Assembly: GCF_002158905.1 (NCBI RefSeq)
Contig: NZ_CP021431.1
Coordinates: forward strand, 1,364,001-1,428,000
DNA: 64,000 nt
Source: Yoonia vestfoldensis
Lineage (GTDB): Bacteria > Pseudomonadota > Alphaproteobacteria > Rhodobacterales > Rhodobacteraceae
Direction: 5' to 3'
Below are positions 42,783-52,738 of this stretch, in pieces; position 1 is the first letter of the stretch; each line of letters begins with the position of its first letter. The notes beneath the pieces are model-generated. The model ran no database searches. It was not told the origin of the DNA and worked only from the letters and a program-made list of their open reading frames with translations. Made by a program: the position numbers and the translations under genes.

Positions 42783-43894
42783 TGCAGACCAAAGTCCATG
42801 TCGACCTGCCCGGCCGGGCCTATGATATCCAGATCGGGCCTGGGCTGATCGCGGATGCAGGACAGCATCTGGCGGCTTTAGGCGGGCGGCGGCATATCTG
42901 CATCGTCACCGATGAAAATGTCGAAGCCCTGCATCTGCCTGCCTTGCAAGCCGCGCTGGCGGCGGCAGGGCTCAGCTCTGACGCCTTGGCCCTGCCTGCG
43001 GGCGAGGCCAGCAAAAGCTGGGCCCAGTTGGAACGCGTGGTCGAATGGCTGCTGGCCCAAAAGGTCGAAAGACGCGATTGCATCATCGCCTTTGGCGGCG
43101 GGGTGATCGGCGATCTGGCGGGGTTTGCCGCCGCGATCCTGCGGCGCGGCGTGCGTTTCGTGCAGATGCCGACCAGCCTGCTGGCGCAGGTCGACAGCTC
43201 GGTAGGTGGCAAGACCGGGATCAATTCACCGCATGGCAAAAACCTTGTCGGCGCATTTCACCAACCCGCGCTGGTGCTGGCCGATACCGCGCTTTTAGGC
43301 ACATTGCCGCGCCGGGATTTTCTGGCAGGCTATGGCGAGGTCGTGAAATACGGGCTGCTGGGGGATGCGGATTTCTTTGACTGGCTGGAAAAATCCGCCC
43401 CCGGCATGGCGGCAGGCGATATGGCGGCGCGGGTGCATGCGGTCAGCCGGTCTTGCGCAATGAAGGCCGGGATCGTGCAGCGGGACGAGACCGAACAGGG
43501 CGAACGGGCGCTGCTGAACCTGGGGCATACGTTCTGCCATGCGCTGGAACAGGCGACGGGCTATTCGGACCGGCTCTTGCACGGCGAAGGGGTGGCCATC
43601 GGTTGCGCCTTGGCCTTTGAACTTTCCGCGCGGCTGGGCCTGTGCAGCCAAGAAGACCCCAGCCGGCTGCGCGCGCATCTGCGCGACATGGGGATGAAGG
43701 TTGATATCGCCGATATCGCCGGGGATCTGCCGGATGCCGATGCGCTGCTGGATTTGATGGCGCAGGATAAAAAGGTGCAGGATGGCACACTGCGCTTTAT
43801 CCTTGCGCGCGGCATCGGGCAGGCATTCATCACCTCGGACGTGCCGCGCGACAAGCTGCGCGCGCTGTTGCAGGATGCGCTGCCCCCCCGCTGA
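42782..43894 (+). CDS. aroB: 3-Dehydroquinate synthase
   Basis: A 370-residue NAD- and zinc-dependent enzyme converting DAHP to 3-dehydroquinate. The NAD segment is F-G-G-G-V-I-G-D-L-A-G-F; zinc ligands lie in G-E-V-V-K-Y-G, L-N-L-G-H-T-F-C-H and L-H-G-E-G-V-A-I-G. It starts within the aroK stop. Its last codons and stop are part of a 26-base tandem duplication (43882-43933) that adds a second identical C-rich copy after the stop. The protein ends with D-A-L-P-P-R. Confidence 0.95.
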   Translation: MQTKVHVDLPGRAYDIQIGPGLIADAGQHLAALGGRRHICIVTDENVEALHLPALQAALAAAGLSSDALALPAGEASKSWAQLERVVEWLLAQKVERRDCIIAFGGGVIGDLAGFAAAILRRGVRFVQMPTSLLAQVDSSVGGKTGINSPHGKNLVGAFHQPALVLADTALLGTLPRRDFLAGYGEVVKYGLLGDADFFDWLEKSAPGMAAGDMAARVHAVSRSCAMKAGIVQRDETEQGERALLNLGHTFCHALEQATGYSDRLLHGEGVAIGCALAFELSARLGLCSQEDPSRLRAHLRDMGMKVDIADIAGDLPDADALLDLMAQDKKVQDGTLRFILARGIGQAFITSDVPRDKLRALLQDALPPR

Positions 43895-43933
43895 CGCCGC
43901 CATCTTCGCCCCCCCGCTGATGCCGCCATCTTC
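43882..43933 (+). repeat. 26-base tandem duplication across the aroB stop codon
   Basis: The unit begins GCCCCCCCGCTGA and ends GCCGCCATCTTC; two copies are adjacent (43882-43907, 43908-43933) with a single C/T difference. The first copy contains the aroB TGA. The long C-runs suggest slippage. Confidence 0.95.
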
Positions 43934-43939
43934 CGAGCG

Positions 43940-43967
43940 CGTCAATTCGCGCAAGCGCGATTTGACG
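43940..43967. repeat. 12-bp hairpin between convergent aroB and a small membrane gene
   Basis: CGTCAATTCGCG and CGCGATTTGACG pair with one mismatch around a CAAG loop. It may terminate transcription from either side, but there is no U-run. A scattered repeat unit is another possibility. Confidence 0.6.
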
Positions 43968-43999
43968 TCATCCCCGCCGGAGGCCGCGGCCCCGCCGCG

Positions 44000-44311
44000 T
44001 CAGCGATGCTTGCCCGGCAGGATGATCCCGTGCTTTCTGGCAAAAGCATAGAACAGCGGCGCTTCCATGATCATCAGCGTGACGATGCTGAACACCGCCC
44101 AATTGGCGGAAAAGAATATCATGTTGAACGCCGTGCCGCTGCCCCAGAACAAGGCCGCAGCAACACCGATTGCCAGCAGGCTGACAACCAGATCGACACG
44201 CATGATCTGCGCCAGCGACTTGTCACGCAGGCTGGGAAAAATACCCAGATAGGCGATGGCAAGGATCGCGGCGTTCAGGATCAATATCTGCGTTTCAGGC
44301 GCAAATTGCAT
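44000..44311 (-). CDS. Small membrane protein of unknown function
   Basis: About 103 residues with three hydrophobic helices (about 8-25, 42-58 and 66-90) and a short basic tail (A-R-K-H-G-I-I-L-P-G-K-H-R). It begins 6 bases past the ssb stop, on the same strand, so it is likely co-transcribed with ssb. The ATG at 44311 is preferred to a TTG at 44320 that overlaps ssb. No family recognised. Confidence 0.6.
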   Translation of the reverse strand: MQFAPETQILILNAAILAIAYLGIFPSLRDKSLAQIMRVDLVVSLLAIGVAAALFWGSGTAFNMIFFSANWAVFSIVTLMIMEAPLFYAFARKHGIILPGKHR

Positions 44312-44316
44312 CGCGA

Positions 44317-44811
44317 TCAAAACGGGATTTCATCATCCATGTCGCTGCCGCCCGATGGGCCGCCATAGCCGCCATCATTATAGCTGCCACGGCCACCGCC
44401 GCCGCCACCACCGCTGCCCGCGCCGTAATCGCCGCCGCCGCTATTGCCGCCGCCGTCACCGCGCCCGTCCAGCATGGTCAGCGTGCCGCCAAGCCCTTGC
44501 AGGACCACTTCGGTCGAATAGCGGTCCGCACCCGATTGGTCCTGCCATTTGCGGGTCTGCAATTTCCCCTCGATATAGACTTTGGAGCCTTTTTTCAGAT
44601 ATTGCTCGACCACGCGGACCAGACCTTCTTGAAAGATCGCAACCGTGTGCCATTCGGTCTTTTCGCGGCGCTCGCCGCTGTTCTTGTCTTTCCAGGTCTC
44701 GGATGTGGCGATGCGCAGGTTCGCGACCTTGCCGCCGTTCTGAAAGCTGCGGATTTCCGGGTCGGCGCCAAGATTGCCGATAAGAATGACTTTGTTGACT
44801 GATCCGGCCAT
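44317..44811 (-). CDS. ssb: Single-stranded DNA-binding protein
   Basis: A 164-residue tetrameric SSB. An N-terminal OB-fold (about 1-110) starts [16 protein letters not shown] and has [10 protein letters not shown] glycine-rich linker (about 118-150) leads to the acidic C-terminal tip D-D-E-I-P-F that binds repair and replication partners. Start ATG at 44811 follows GAAGGAGGC. Linker length is normal for alphaproteobacteria. Confidence 0.96.
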   Translation of the reverse strand: MAGSVNKVILIGNLGADPEIRSFQNGGKVANLRIATSETWKDKNSGERREKTEWHTVAIFQEGLVRVVEQYLKKGSKVYIEGKLQTRKWQDQSGADRYSTEVVLQGLGGTLTMLDGRGDGGGNSGGGDYGAGSGGGGGGGRGSYNDGGYGGPSGGSDMDDEIPF

Positions 44812-44940
44812 GTCGTGCCTCCTTCGATTCTATTGGCGCTTTTGTGACAGACACGGGATGCCACAACAAGGTTAACGGTTGCTTGTCGCGCGGCTGTAGT
44901 TCGGGGCTGTCGTCCGGGGTTACCGCGGGATCGGGGCGGA

Positions 44941-46599
44941 TCAGGGCGCAAGGCCGATTTTATAGATCTGCGGCAGATAGGCGATATTGATGTCCCAACC
45001 GATGAAACCGGGCTTGGCATGGCGCGAAATCATGCGCCAATAGGGCTGCAGGGTCACGGCTTGCTCGGTCATGATCTCTTGCAATTGTTGCATCACGACC
45101 CGGCGCTTATCGGCATCGGGGATCGCATTGGCCTGGGCCAGCAGCGCGTCGAACCTGGGATCGGCAAAGCCGGTTTCGTTCCATGCCCCGCCCGTGCGAT
45201 AGGCCAGCGCCAGGATCTGCGTATCAATGGGGCGGTGGTTCCAATCGGTCGCGGAAAACGGATAATCCATCCAGTTCTGCCGGTAGATCGCACCGGGAAC
45301 CAGGCTGCGCGTGACCTTGAAACCCGCGTCGCGCAGCTGGGCGGCCACCGCATCGGTGGTGGTCTTGCGCCAATCATCGTCGATTGACACCAGCTCCATC
45401 TCGAAATCTTCCATCCCGGCCTCTTGCAGCAGCGCCAGCGCGCGGGCGGGATCATGGGGCAGGGCGGGCACATCCGCCCAGGCGGGATGCTGCGGCCAGA
45501 CATGTTGATGGCGCGCGACAGCGCCGCGATTGGCATGGCCCAGTTCCAGGCAGATCGCATTATCCACCGCCATGACAATCGCCTGCCGCACCCGTTTGTC
45601 GGCATAGGGGCGGATACCCTCTACCACGGCGCGCTGATTGGGGCGAATGCAGATCGTGGCCGAAGAGGCGACAGCCGATTGCGCAAAACCCAGGCTGTTG
45701 AAGACATCGACCAGCTCGCCCGCGGTTTCATAGATGATATCGACCTCGTCAGCCATGGCCGCCGCCACCCAAGCGGCGGGATCAATCCCGTAATCAATGT
45801 AATCAATCCGGTCCAGATAGGCGCCTTTGCCCGCGGCATAGCCCCACCAGGCGTGGTTTTCATTGCGCAGCAGCGTGGCGCGCACCCCGACCTCGACGTT
45901 TTCGGGCAGATAGGGGCCGGTGCCGATCGGATTTTCCAGCATGGTTTCGGCATCAAAACCCGCCGGGGTGATTGCGGCGGGATAATCGGACATGCCCGCG
46001 ATCAGCGTGATATCGGGGATCGGCAGGGTCAGCTGCACGGTCAGATCGTCGATCACCTTGATCGCCCCGTCCAGCGCCTGACCGGTCTGCGCATCGATCA
46101 GCGCGGCAAAGCGCGCGGCCATGGAATTGCCCGCGAGCGTGGTATCGCACCAGCCCGCGATGTTTCGCGCCACATCCTGCGCGGTGAATGGCGTGCCATC
46201 GTTCCAGGTCACGCCCGGGCGCAGATGCAAAAGATAGATCGTGGCGTTGTCATTGACCTGCCAGCTGTCCAGCAGCATCGGCCGGAACGTGCCGTCATTG
46301 TTATATTCCACCAGATATTCCAGCCAACCTGCGGTGATATAGGCGTTTTGCGGCCAGTCAAACCGGCGCGGATCGGCAAGGGGGCGGACCTCGATCTGCA
46401 TGCGCATCTGGCCGCCTTGGCGCGGCTGGCTTTCGGCGCGGGCGGGGGCTGGCAGCCCCAAAAGCGCATAGGCGCCAGAGATGCTGACGCCCAGCGCGGT
46501 GGTGCGGGCCATGAATTCGCGGCGGCTGAGCTTGCCTGCCTCTGCGTCGCGCGCGTATTTCACCGCGATCGGATGCATCGGCTGGTCAATATCGGTCAA
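44941..46599 (-). CDS. Tat-exported ABC substrate-binding protein, family 5 (peptide/nickel type)
   Basis: A 552-residue extracellular solute-binding protein of the oligopeptide family. The N terminus carries a twin-arginine signal, S-R-R-E-F-M-A-R-T-T-A-L-G, cleaved near A-R-A-E-S. Typical family parts follow: Y-L-L-H-L-R-P-G-V-T-W-N-D-G-T-P-F-T-A-Q-D, the G-T-G-P-Y segment, and R-Q-A-I-V-M-A-V-D. No permease or ATPase genes adjoin it. An AraC-type regulator on the same strand 179 bases upstream may control it. The substrate is unknown. Confidence 0.88.
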   Translation of the reverse strand: MTDIDQPMHPIAVKYARDAEAGKLSRREFMARTTALGVSISGAYALLGLPAPARAESQPRQGGQMRMQIEVRPLADPRRFDWPQNAYITAGWLEYLVEYNNDGTFRPMLLDSWQVNDNATIYLLHLRPGVTWNDGTPFTAQDVARNIAGWCDTTLAGNSMAARFAALIDAQTGQALDGAIKVIDDLTVQLTLPIPDITLIAGMSDYPAAITPAGFDAETMLENPIGTGPYLPENVEVGVRATLLRNENHAWWGYAAGKGAYLDRIDYIDYGIDPAAWVAAAMADEVDIIYETAGELVDVFNSLGFAQSAVASSATICIRPNQRAVVEGIRPYADKRVRQAIVMAVDNAICLELGHANRGAVARHQHVWPQHPAWADVPALPHDPARALALLQEAGMEDFEMELVSIDDDWRKTTTDAVAAQLRDAGFKVTRSLVPGAIYRQNWMDYPFSATDWNHRPIDTQILALAYRTGGAWNETGFADPRFDALLAQANAIPDADKRRVVMQQLQEIMTEQAVTLQPYWRMISRHAKPGFIGWDINIAYLPQIYKIGLAP

Positions 46600-46778
46600 A
46601 ATGGCTCTCTCTCCAGACTGGCTGGCTCTGCGCGCAGCAATCTGGCCTGATTGGGCCGCATTTCACCGCGCGCGTCAACCGGGCGGGGGCAGATCCGGGG
46701 GCAAATCACGGGCGAAATCAGCGCAAAGCCGATCACGATAGCGATAGGGGCGCCGCGCAGCCGGGGGCGATCAGGCGC

Positions 46779-47594
46779 TCAGCGCACCAGGCTGCGCGCA
46801 TTGGCGCGCCGGAAATCGCTGGGGGTCTGGCCGGCCTTGTCCTGAAAACTGCGGGTGAAATAGGCGGCGGAATGAAACCCCAGCATTTCTGCGATCCGGT
46901 TGATCGGCACCTGGGTGTCGCGCAACAGCACGCAAGCCTCGTAATGGATGCGGTCATGCAGCAAGGCCAGCGCCGAGCGTCCGGCCACTTGCTGACAACA
47001 GCGCGCCAGATGAGTGGGTGTGACCCCCAATTCGGCGGCATAGCTGCCGACACCGCGATCCAGCTGGAAATCGCGCGCGATCAGCTGCGTGTAGCGCGCA
47101 ACCAGCTTGGCCGCAGCACTGTCGCGGCGGCTGTCATTGGGGGTGGCCACCTGCGCGCGCAGCTGACGGTCCAAGAAGATCGCCAGCAGCCCCAGCCATA
47201 AGGCCGCTGCCTTGGGATGCCCCGCCGGTTGCAATTCGCGTTCGATCTGGTCGAAATATTGCGCCGCCTCTTTTTGCAGCCAGACATCCACCAGCCGCAG
47301 ATGGACCGGCTCTGCGGGCCAATCATTGGTGTCGGGCAGGGTTAGCACATGGCCATGGACCATCGGGCCGACCTCGATGCCATACATGGTCTGGGGCGGC
47401 AGATAGATCAGGTTATTGGGGCCATAGCCATTGGTCAGCCCCGCCACGGTCACGCGGCCCTGACCTTTGGTGATCAGGATCAACCGGGCGGTGGGATGGC
47501 TGCGCATTGCCTCTGTGCGCCAGCGCATTGTGGGGCCTGCATGGGACAAAGGCGCCAGCGCCAAGGCTGACGGGACGTTTTGCATCAAGCTCAT
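46779..47594 (-). CDS. AraC-family transcriptional regulator
   Basis: A 271-residue regulator with an N-terminal cupin-like sensing domain (about 15-100) and a C-terminal double helix-turn-helix (about 170-268): Y-A-A-E-L-G-V-T-P-T-H-L-A-R-C and I-N-R-I-A-E-M-L-G-F-H-S-A-A-Y-F-T-R-S-F. The latter is the standard AraC recognition segment. It lies upstream of the Tat-dependent binding protein on the same strand, and regulation of that gene is a reasonable guess. Ligand unknown. Confidence 0.9.
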   Translation of the reverse strand: MSLMQNVPSALALAPLSHAGPTMRWRTEAMRSHPTARLILITKGQGRVTVAGLTNGYGPNNLIYLPPQTMYGIEVGPMVHGHVLTLPDTNDWPAEPVHLRLVDVWLQKEAAQYFDQIERELQPAGHPKAAALWLGLLAIFLDRQLRAQVATPNDSRRDSAAAKLVARYTQLIARDFQLDRGVGSYAAELGVTPTHLARCCQQVAGRSALALLHDRIHYEACVLLRDTQVPINRIAEMLGFHSAAYFTRSFQDKAGQTPSDFRRANARSLVR

Positions 47595-47658
47595 TCACCT
47601 TGCCTCAAGGTTGTGTTTTGCCCGATCTTGTCGCCAAAGAGGCGGCCGATCAATCCGG

Positions 47659-48558
47659 TTAAATTTCGCTGAATTCAACTGTTGCAGAAATATCCGCCTG
47701 ATCCGCGCGCAAGCAATGCCAGGCCTGATGCCTTGCGCGGAACCATGTGCGCTGGCGTTTGGCATATTGGCGCGAGGCGATGATCGCGGCGTCGCGGGCT
47801 TGCGGCAATGTCATCGCGCCTTGCAGATGGGCGATCAATTCGGGCGCGCCGATGGCCTTGGCGGATTGATGCGCGGCGGACCAATGCGGCAGCATGGCGC
47901 GGGCCTCTTCCAGCGCGCCCATATCCAGCATCGCATCGAACCGCTGCGCGATGCGCTGATCCAGCCAATCCTTGGGCGCATCCAGCGTGATCGCCACCGT
48001 CGCCGCCAGCGGCAATAAAGGCGCAGGCGTTGCATCTTGCCAGGCGGCCAGGCTGCGACCGGTGGCGCGCGCGACCTCCCAGGCGCGCTGCACCCGCATC
48101 CGGTTTTGCAGATCAATCCGGGCGCGGGTCGCATCATCCAGCGCTGCGATCAGATCGGGCAGGGCGATCCCATCCGCCTGCGCGCGGATTGCGGCGGGGG
48201 TGGCGGGAATATCGGCCAGACCGCAGGTCAGCGCATGAAAATTCAACCCCGTTCCACCCACGATGATGGGGCGCGCCGGTCCTTGCAGCAAAGGCGCCAG
48301 ATCGCGCAGCCAATGGCCCACCGAATAGGCCGCATCATAAGGCACATGACCGTATAAAGCATGCGGCGCGCGCGCCAGATCAGCGGCGGATGGCCGCGCG
48401 GTCAGCACCTGCCAGCCTGCGAAAACCTGCAAAGCATCGGCATTGATGATCACCCCGCCCTGACGCTGTGCAATCTGCAGCGCCAGCGCGGATTTGCCCG
48501 ATGCGGTCGGCCCCGCGATCAGCACGGGCGTCTGGGGTGCGATGGTGATCATCTGCAT
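47659..48558 (-). CDS. miaA: tRNA dimethylallyltransferase
   Basis: A 299-residue enzyme adding a dimethylallyl group to A37 of tRNAs reading UNN codons. The P-loop is [17 protein letters not shown] and V-G-G-T-G-L-N-F-H are typical MiaA motifs, and [12 protein letters not shown] near the C terminus binds tRNA. I start at the ATG at 48558; the longer frame to 48921 is antisense to pyrH. It is divergent from pyrH across 87 bases. Confidence 0.92.
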   Translation of the reverse strand: MQMITIAPQTPVLIAGPTASGKSALALQIAQRQGGVIINADALQVFAGWQVLTARPSAADLARAPHALYGHVPYDAAYSVGHWLRDLAPLLQGPARPIIVGGTGLNFHALTCGLADIPATPAAIRAQADGIALPDLIAALDDATRARIDLQNRMRVQRAWEVARATGRSLAAWQDATPAPLLPLAATVAITLDAPKDWLDQRIAQRFDAMLDMGALEEARAMLPHWSAAHQSAKAIGAPELIAHLQGAMTLPQARDAAIIASRQYAKRQRTWFRARHQAWHCLRADQADISATVEFSEI

Positions 48559-48645
48559 TCTATAGCGCCCTGACGCGACAAGCGCCATTGAACCCCGCCC
48601 CGTTTTGCGACATTTTGCGCCAAACCGGCGCGACAGGGGCTTTGC

Positions 48646-49371
48646 ATGACCGATACACCGAAAACCACTTATAAACGCGTCATGCTGAAAATCTCGGGCG
48701 AGGCGCTGATGGGCGACACCGCCTTTGGCCTGCATCCGCCCACCGTCCAGCGCATCGCGCGCGAGGTGAAATCCGTCCATGACATGGGCGTCGAGATCTG
48801 CATGGTCATCGGCGGCGGCAATATCTTTCGCGGGCTGCAAGGCTCTGCGCAGGGCATGGAACGCACCACCGCCGATTACATGGGCATGATCGCCACGGTG
48901 ATGAATGCGCTGGCGATGCAATCAGCGCTCGAGGAATTGGGCATTCATACCCGCGTGATTTCCGCCATCACCATGAACGAGGTGGCCGAACCCTATATCC
49001 GCCGCCGCGCCGTGCGGCATCTGGAAAAGAAACGCGTCTGCATCTTTGCTGCGGGCACGGGCAATCCTTATTTCACCACCGATACGGCGGCGACCCTGCG
49101 CGCCAATGAAATGAATTGCGAGGCGATTTTCAAAGGCACCAAGGTCGACGGCGTCTATGACAAGGACCCGGTCAAACATGCCGATGCGGTGCGTTACGAT
49201 GTGGTCAGCTATGACGAGGTGCTGCAAAAGCATCTGGGCGTGATGGATGCCAGCGCCATCGCTTTGGCGCGTGACAATGACCTGCCGATCATCGTGTTTT
49301 CGCTGGATGAACCGGGCGGGTTCAAGGGGATTCTGGCCGGTGAAGGCACCTATACCACCGTGCGCGACTAA
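48646..49371 (+). CDS. pyrH: UMP kinase
   Basis: A 241-residue hexameric amino-acid-kinase-fold enzyme phosphorylating UMP to UDP. It begins with [14 protein letters not shown], and has [10 protein letters not shown] and the [12 protein letters not shown] segment. It heads the long envelope operon; frr follows after 73 bases. The pyrH-frr-uppS-cdsA-dxr order is widely conserved. Confidence 0.96.
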   Translation: MTDTPKTTYKRVMLKISGEALMGDTAFGLHPPTVQRIAREVKSVHDMGVEICMVIGGGNIFRGLQGSAQGMERTTADYMGMIATVMNALAMQSALEELGIHTRVISAITMNEVAEPYIRRRAVRHLEKKRVCIFAAGTGNPYFTTDTAATLRANEMNCEAIFKGTKVDGVYDKDPVKHADAVRYDVVSYDEVLQKHLGVMDASAIALARDNDLPIIVFSLDEPGGFKGILAGEGTYTTVRD

Positions 49372-49444
49372 GCCTGTCTATACAAGAGGGCGGCATTGGC
49401 TTAGACGGACACAACGCCGCGCGTGACCAAGGAAGACCAAGAAC

Positions 49445-50008
49445 ATGGCTGATGAATTTGAACTCGATACCGATGATCTGGCCCGCCGCATGGACGGGGC
49501 CATCGCCAATCTGCGCGTGGAACTGGCGTCCTTGCGCACGGGGCGGGCGTCCGGCTCTATGCTGGAACCGATCATGGTCGATGCCTACGGCTCGCCCACG
49601 CCGATCAACCAGGTCGGCACCGTCAACGTGCCCGAACCGCGCATGGTGACGATCAACGTCTGGGACAAGGCATTGGTCGGCAAGGTGGAAAAAGCGATTC
49701 GTGACAGTGGCTTGGGGATCAATCCGCAGCTGAACGGCACGATCATCATGCTGCCGATCCCTGAATTGAACGAAGAACGCCGCCGCGAGCTGACCAAGGT
49801 CGCGGGGCATTACGCCGAAAGCGCGCGGGTCTCGATCCGCAACCTGCGCCGCGACGGGATGGATCAGATCAAAAAGGCCAAGGCCGATGGTCTGTCCGAG
49901 GATGACCAGAAATTCTGGGAAGCCACCGTGCAGGAAATCACCGATGCCCATATCAAGGCCGTCGATGAAACGCTTGAGACCAAGCAAGCCGAAATCATGC
50001 AGGTCTAA
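49445..50008 (+). CDS. frr: Ribosome recycling factor
   Basis: A 187-residue tRNA-shaped factor that splits post-termination ribosomes with EF-G. Key parts are the L-R-T-G-R-A-S region near residue 28, I-N-V-W-D-K, G-L-N/G-I-N-P with [13 protein letters not shown], and the three-helix bundle. The length is exact for the family. Lies between pyrH and uppS. Confidence 0.96.
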   Translation: MADEFELDTDDLARRMDGAIANLRVELASLRTGRASGSMLEPIMVDAYGSPTPINQVGTVNVPEPRMVTINVWDKALVGKVEKAIRDSGLGINPQLNGTIIMLPIPELNEERRRELTKVAGHYAESARVSIRNLRRDGMDQIKKAKADGLSEDDQKFWEATVQEITDAHIKAVDETLETKQAEIMQV

Positions 50009-50030
50009 GGACCGCGCGGAAGGGGCCGGA

Positions 50031-50762
50031 ATGCGCCAGCAGATGGACGAGACCAGTGTCACCGGCCCCGCGCATGTCGCGATCATCATGGATGGCAATG
50101 GCCGCTGGGCACAGCAACGCGGTCGGCCGCGGCTGTTTGGCCATCATGCGGGCGCGCGCCGTGTGCGCGAAATCTTGCAGGCCTGCCCGGATCACGGGGT
50201 CAAATACCTGACGCTTTTCGCCTTTTCGACCGAGAATTGGAAACGCACCCAGACCGAGGTTGCGGGGCTGATGCTGATGTTTCGCAAATATATCCAGCGC
50301 GAGGCGCGCGCGCTTGTCGATAACGGCGTGCGGGTGCGTTTTATCGGTGACCGCATCCGGCTGGATGACAAGCTGGTCAGCCTGATGGATGAATTGGAAT
50401 TGCTGACCGCCGGCAATGATCTGATCCATCTGACCATCGCGCTGAATTACGGCGGCCGCGACGAGGTGACCCGCGCCGCCAAACGCCTTGCCTATGAGAT
50501 AGAGATGGGCCGCCTGACCCATAAGGATGTCGATGCCGAAACGCTGGCGCGGTTTCTTGATACCCATGTGCTGCCCGACCCCGATCTGGTGATCCGCACC
50601 AGCGGCGAGGCGCGGATTTCCAATTTCCTGCTGTGGCAATCGGCCTATGCGGAATATGAATTCGTCGATACGCTCTGGCCCGATTTCACCGCCGCCGAAT
50701 TCGGCCGGGTGCTGGTGCGCTATGGACAGCGCGAACGCCGCTTTGGCGCCGTGCCGGTCTAA
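50031..50762 (+). CDS. uppS: Undecaprenyl diphosphate synthase
   Basis: A 243-residue cis-prenyltransferase making the C55 carrier for peptidoglycan and O-antigen. The catalytic Asp is in I-I-M-D-G-N-G-R-W-A; also seen are F-A-F-S-T-E-N-W-K-R and the C-terminal L-V-I-R-T-S-G-E-A-R-I-S-N-F-L-L-W-Q. I start at the ATG at 50031 after GGAAGGGG; the longer frame overlaps frr in another phase. cdsA follows after 2 bases. Confidence 0.95.
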   Translation: MRQQMDETSVTGPAHVAIIMDGNGRWAQQRGRPRLFGHHAGARRVREILQACPDHGVKYLTLFAFSTENWKRTQTEVAGLMLMFRKYIQREARALVDNGVRVRFIGDRIRLDDKLVSLMDELELLTAGNDLIHLTIALNYGGRDEVTRAAKRLAYEIEMGRLTHKDVDAETLARFLDTHVLPDPDLVIRTSGEARISNFLLWQSAYAEYEFVDTLWPDFTAAEFGRVLVRYGQRERRFGAVPV

Positions 50763-50764
50763 GA

Positions 50765-51568
50765 ATGACCGGCCTGCCGCCACATCCCGCCAAATGGGGC
50801 GATCTGAGCATCCGCATCGCATCCAGCGTGGCGATGACCTTGATCGGCGCGGTCGGCATCATTCTGGGCGGTATCTGGTTCCAGATGCTGGTGGTTTTTG
50901 TCAGCGCGGTGATGGTCTGGGAACTCTGGATGATGATCCGCCCGGCCGAGCCGACCAAGGGGATGCTTTTGGCCGCGCTGGTGGCTTCGGTCATGTCGGG
51001 GCAATTGGGCTATGACAGCCATTGGGGGCTGTTGTTGTTTCTGGTCGCCCCGCTGATCGGCGCCACGCAATTGCGCACCGAGATCAAGACCTTCTTTGTC
51101 TTCGCGCTTGGCATCCAGCTGGCGGGCTGGGGGCTGGTGCATTTTCGCGCCGATTACGGCTTTACCTGGCTGTTGTGGCTGATGTCGGTGGTGATCGTAA
51201 CCGATGTTTTCGGCTATTTCGCGGGCAAGGCCTTTGGCGGGCCGAAATTCTGGCCGCGCTACAGCCCCAAGAAAACATGGTCCGGCACCGCCGCAGGCTG
51301 GATCGGCGCGGCGCTGGTGGGGGGGATTTTCATGCTCTTTACCAATGTCGGGCTGGTGATCGTGCCGATTTCCATGGCGCTTAGCTTTGCAGGCCAGATG
51401 GGTGATATTGCCGAAAGTGCCTTGAAACGCCGGATGGGGGTCAAGGATAGCTCTACGCTGATCCCCGGCCATGGCGGGCTGTTCGACCGCTTTGATGCGC
51501 TGCTGGGCGGGGCTTTGTTCATGCTGCTGGTCGCTGATGTCTTTGACATTCCCGGGGTCGCATTTTGA
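50765..51568 (+). CDS. cdsA: Phosphatidate cytidylyltransferase (CDP-diacylglycerol synthase)
   Basis: A 267-residue inner-membrane enzyme making CDP-diacylglycerol for all phospholipids. About seven helices; the family signature S-A-L-K-R-R-M-G-V-K-D (S-x8-K-R-x4-K-D type) is near the C terminus, followed by P-G-H-G-G-L-F-D-R-F-D. It overlaps dxr by 4 bases. Confidence 0.94.
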   Translation: MTGLPPHPAKWGDLSIRIASSVAMTLIGAVGIILGGIWFQMLVVFVSAVMVWELWMMIRPAEPTKGMLLAALVASVMSGQLGYDSHWGLLLFLVAPLIGATQLRTEIKTFFVFALGIQLAGWGLVHFRADYGFTWLLWLMSVVIVTDVFGYFAGKAFGGPKFWPRYSPKKTWSGTAAGWIGAALVGGIFMLFTNVGLVIVPISMALSFAGQMGDIAESALKRRMGVKDSSTLIPGHGGLFDRFDALLGGALFMLLVADVFDIPGVAF

Positions 51569-52734
51569 GGCGGATCACCCTGTTCGGCGCCACCGGATCG
51601 GTCGGGCAAAGCGCGGTGGACCTGATCGCGCGCGATCTTGACGCCTATCAGGTCGTGGCCCTGACCGGTGGTAACAACATCGCCCAATTAGCTAGCGATG
51701 CCATTGCCTTGCGCGCCGAACTTGCGGTGACTTGTCATGACAATTGCTATGCCGCGTTAAAGGATGCGCTGGCAGGCACGGGTATCGCTGTCGCCGCGGG
51801 TGAGGCCGCGATCAAGGATGCCGCAGCGCGCCCTGTCGATTGGGCGCTATCGGCGATCATCGGATCGGCGGGGCTGGTGCCGGGCATGAATGCGCTGGAT
51901 CACGGCAATACGCTGGCGCTGGCCAATAAGGAATCTTTGGTCACGGCGGGGCCTTTGCTGATGGCGCGGGCCAAGGCATCTGGGGCCACGATTCTGCCCG
52001 TGGATAGCGAACATTCCGCCGTGTTTCAGGCGCTGGTGGGCGAAGATATGGCCGCCGTTGAACGCGTGATCATCACCGCCAGCGGCGGCGCATTCCGCGA
52101 CTGGCCCAAGGACAGGCTGGCAAGCGCCACCTTGGCGCAGGCATCCAGCCATCCCAATTGGGACATGGGGCAGCGGATCACGATCGATTCCGCATCCATG
52201 TTCAACAAGGCGATGGAACTGATTGAAACCAAAGAATTCTTTGGCGTGCCTTCCAGCATGATCGAAGTGCTGGTGCACCGCGAAAGCCTGATCCATGCGC
52301 TGGTGGGCTTTCATGATGGCGCGCTGATGGCCCATGTCGGCCCGCCCGATATGCGCCATGCCATCGGCTATGCGCTGCATTGGCCGCAGCGGCGGCATCT
52401 GCCGGTCGAAAGGCTGGATCTGGCCAAGATCGGATCGCTGAGCTTTGAAGCCCCCGACGAGGACCGCTATCCCGCGCTGGCGCTGGCGCGCTATGTGATG
52501 GACACGGGCGGTCTGGCGGGGGCGGTGTTCAACGCGGCCAAGGAACGCGCGCTGGATGCTTTCATCGCCGGAGAGATCGGATTTTTGCAGATGGCGGCGG
52601 TGGTTTCCGCGACGCTGGACAAAATGTCATCGCGCGACGGGCTGCAAATCCGCGATATGACCCTAGATGACGTGCTAGAGGCCGACAGGCTGGCGCGCAT
52701 CTATGCGGGCGAAATCGCAAGACAGATAGGATGA
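51565..52734 (+). CDS. dxr: 1-Deoxy-D-xylulose 5-phosphate reductoisomerase
   Basis: A 389-residue NADPH enzyme making methylerythritol phosphate, the second MEP-pathway step. The Rossmann motif G-A-T-G-S-V-G-Q-S is at the N terminus; metal and substrate sites lie in A-N-K-E-S-L-V-T-A-G, V-D-S-E-H-S-A and A-S-G-G-A-F-R-D. The start is a TTG at 51565 overlapping the cdsA TGA; no ATG is available before the glycine-rich loop. rseP follows. Confidence 0.95.
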   Translation: MRRITLFGATGSVGQSAVDLIARDLDAYQVVALTGGNNIAQLASDAIALRAELAVTCHDNCYAALKDALAGTGIAVAAGEAAIKDAAARPVDWALSAIIGSAGLVPGMNALDHGNTLALANKESLVTAGPLLMARAKASGATILPVDSEHSAVFQALVGEDMAAVERVIITASGGAFRDWPKDRLASATLAQASSHPNWDMGQRITIDSASMFNKAMELIETKEFFGVPSSMIEVLVHRESLIHALVGFHDGALMAHVGPPDMRHAIGYALHWPQRRHLPVERLDLAKIGSLSFEAPDEDRYPALALARYVMDTGGLAGAVFNAAKERALDAFIAGEIGFLQMAAVVSATLDKMSSRDGLQIRDMTLDDVLEADRLARIYAGEIARQIG

Positions 52735-52738
52735 TTTT

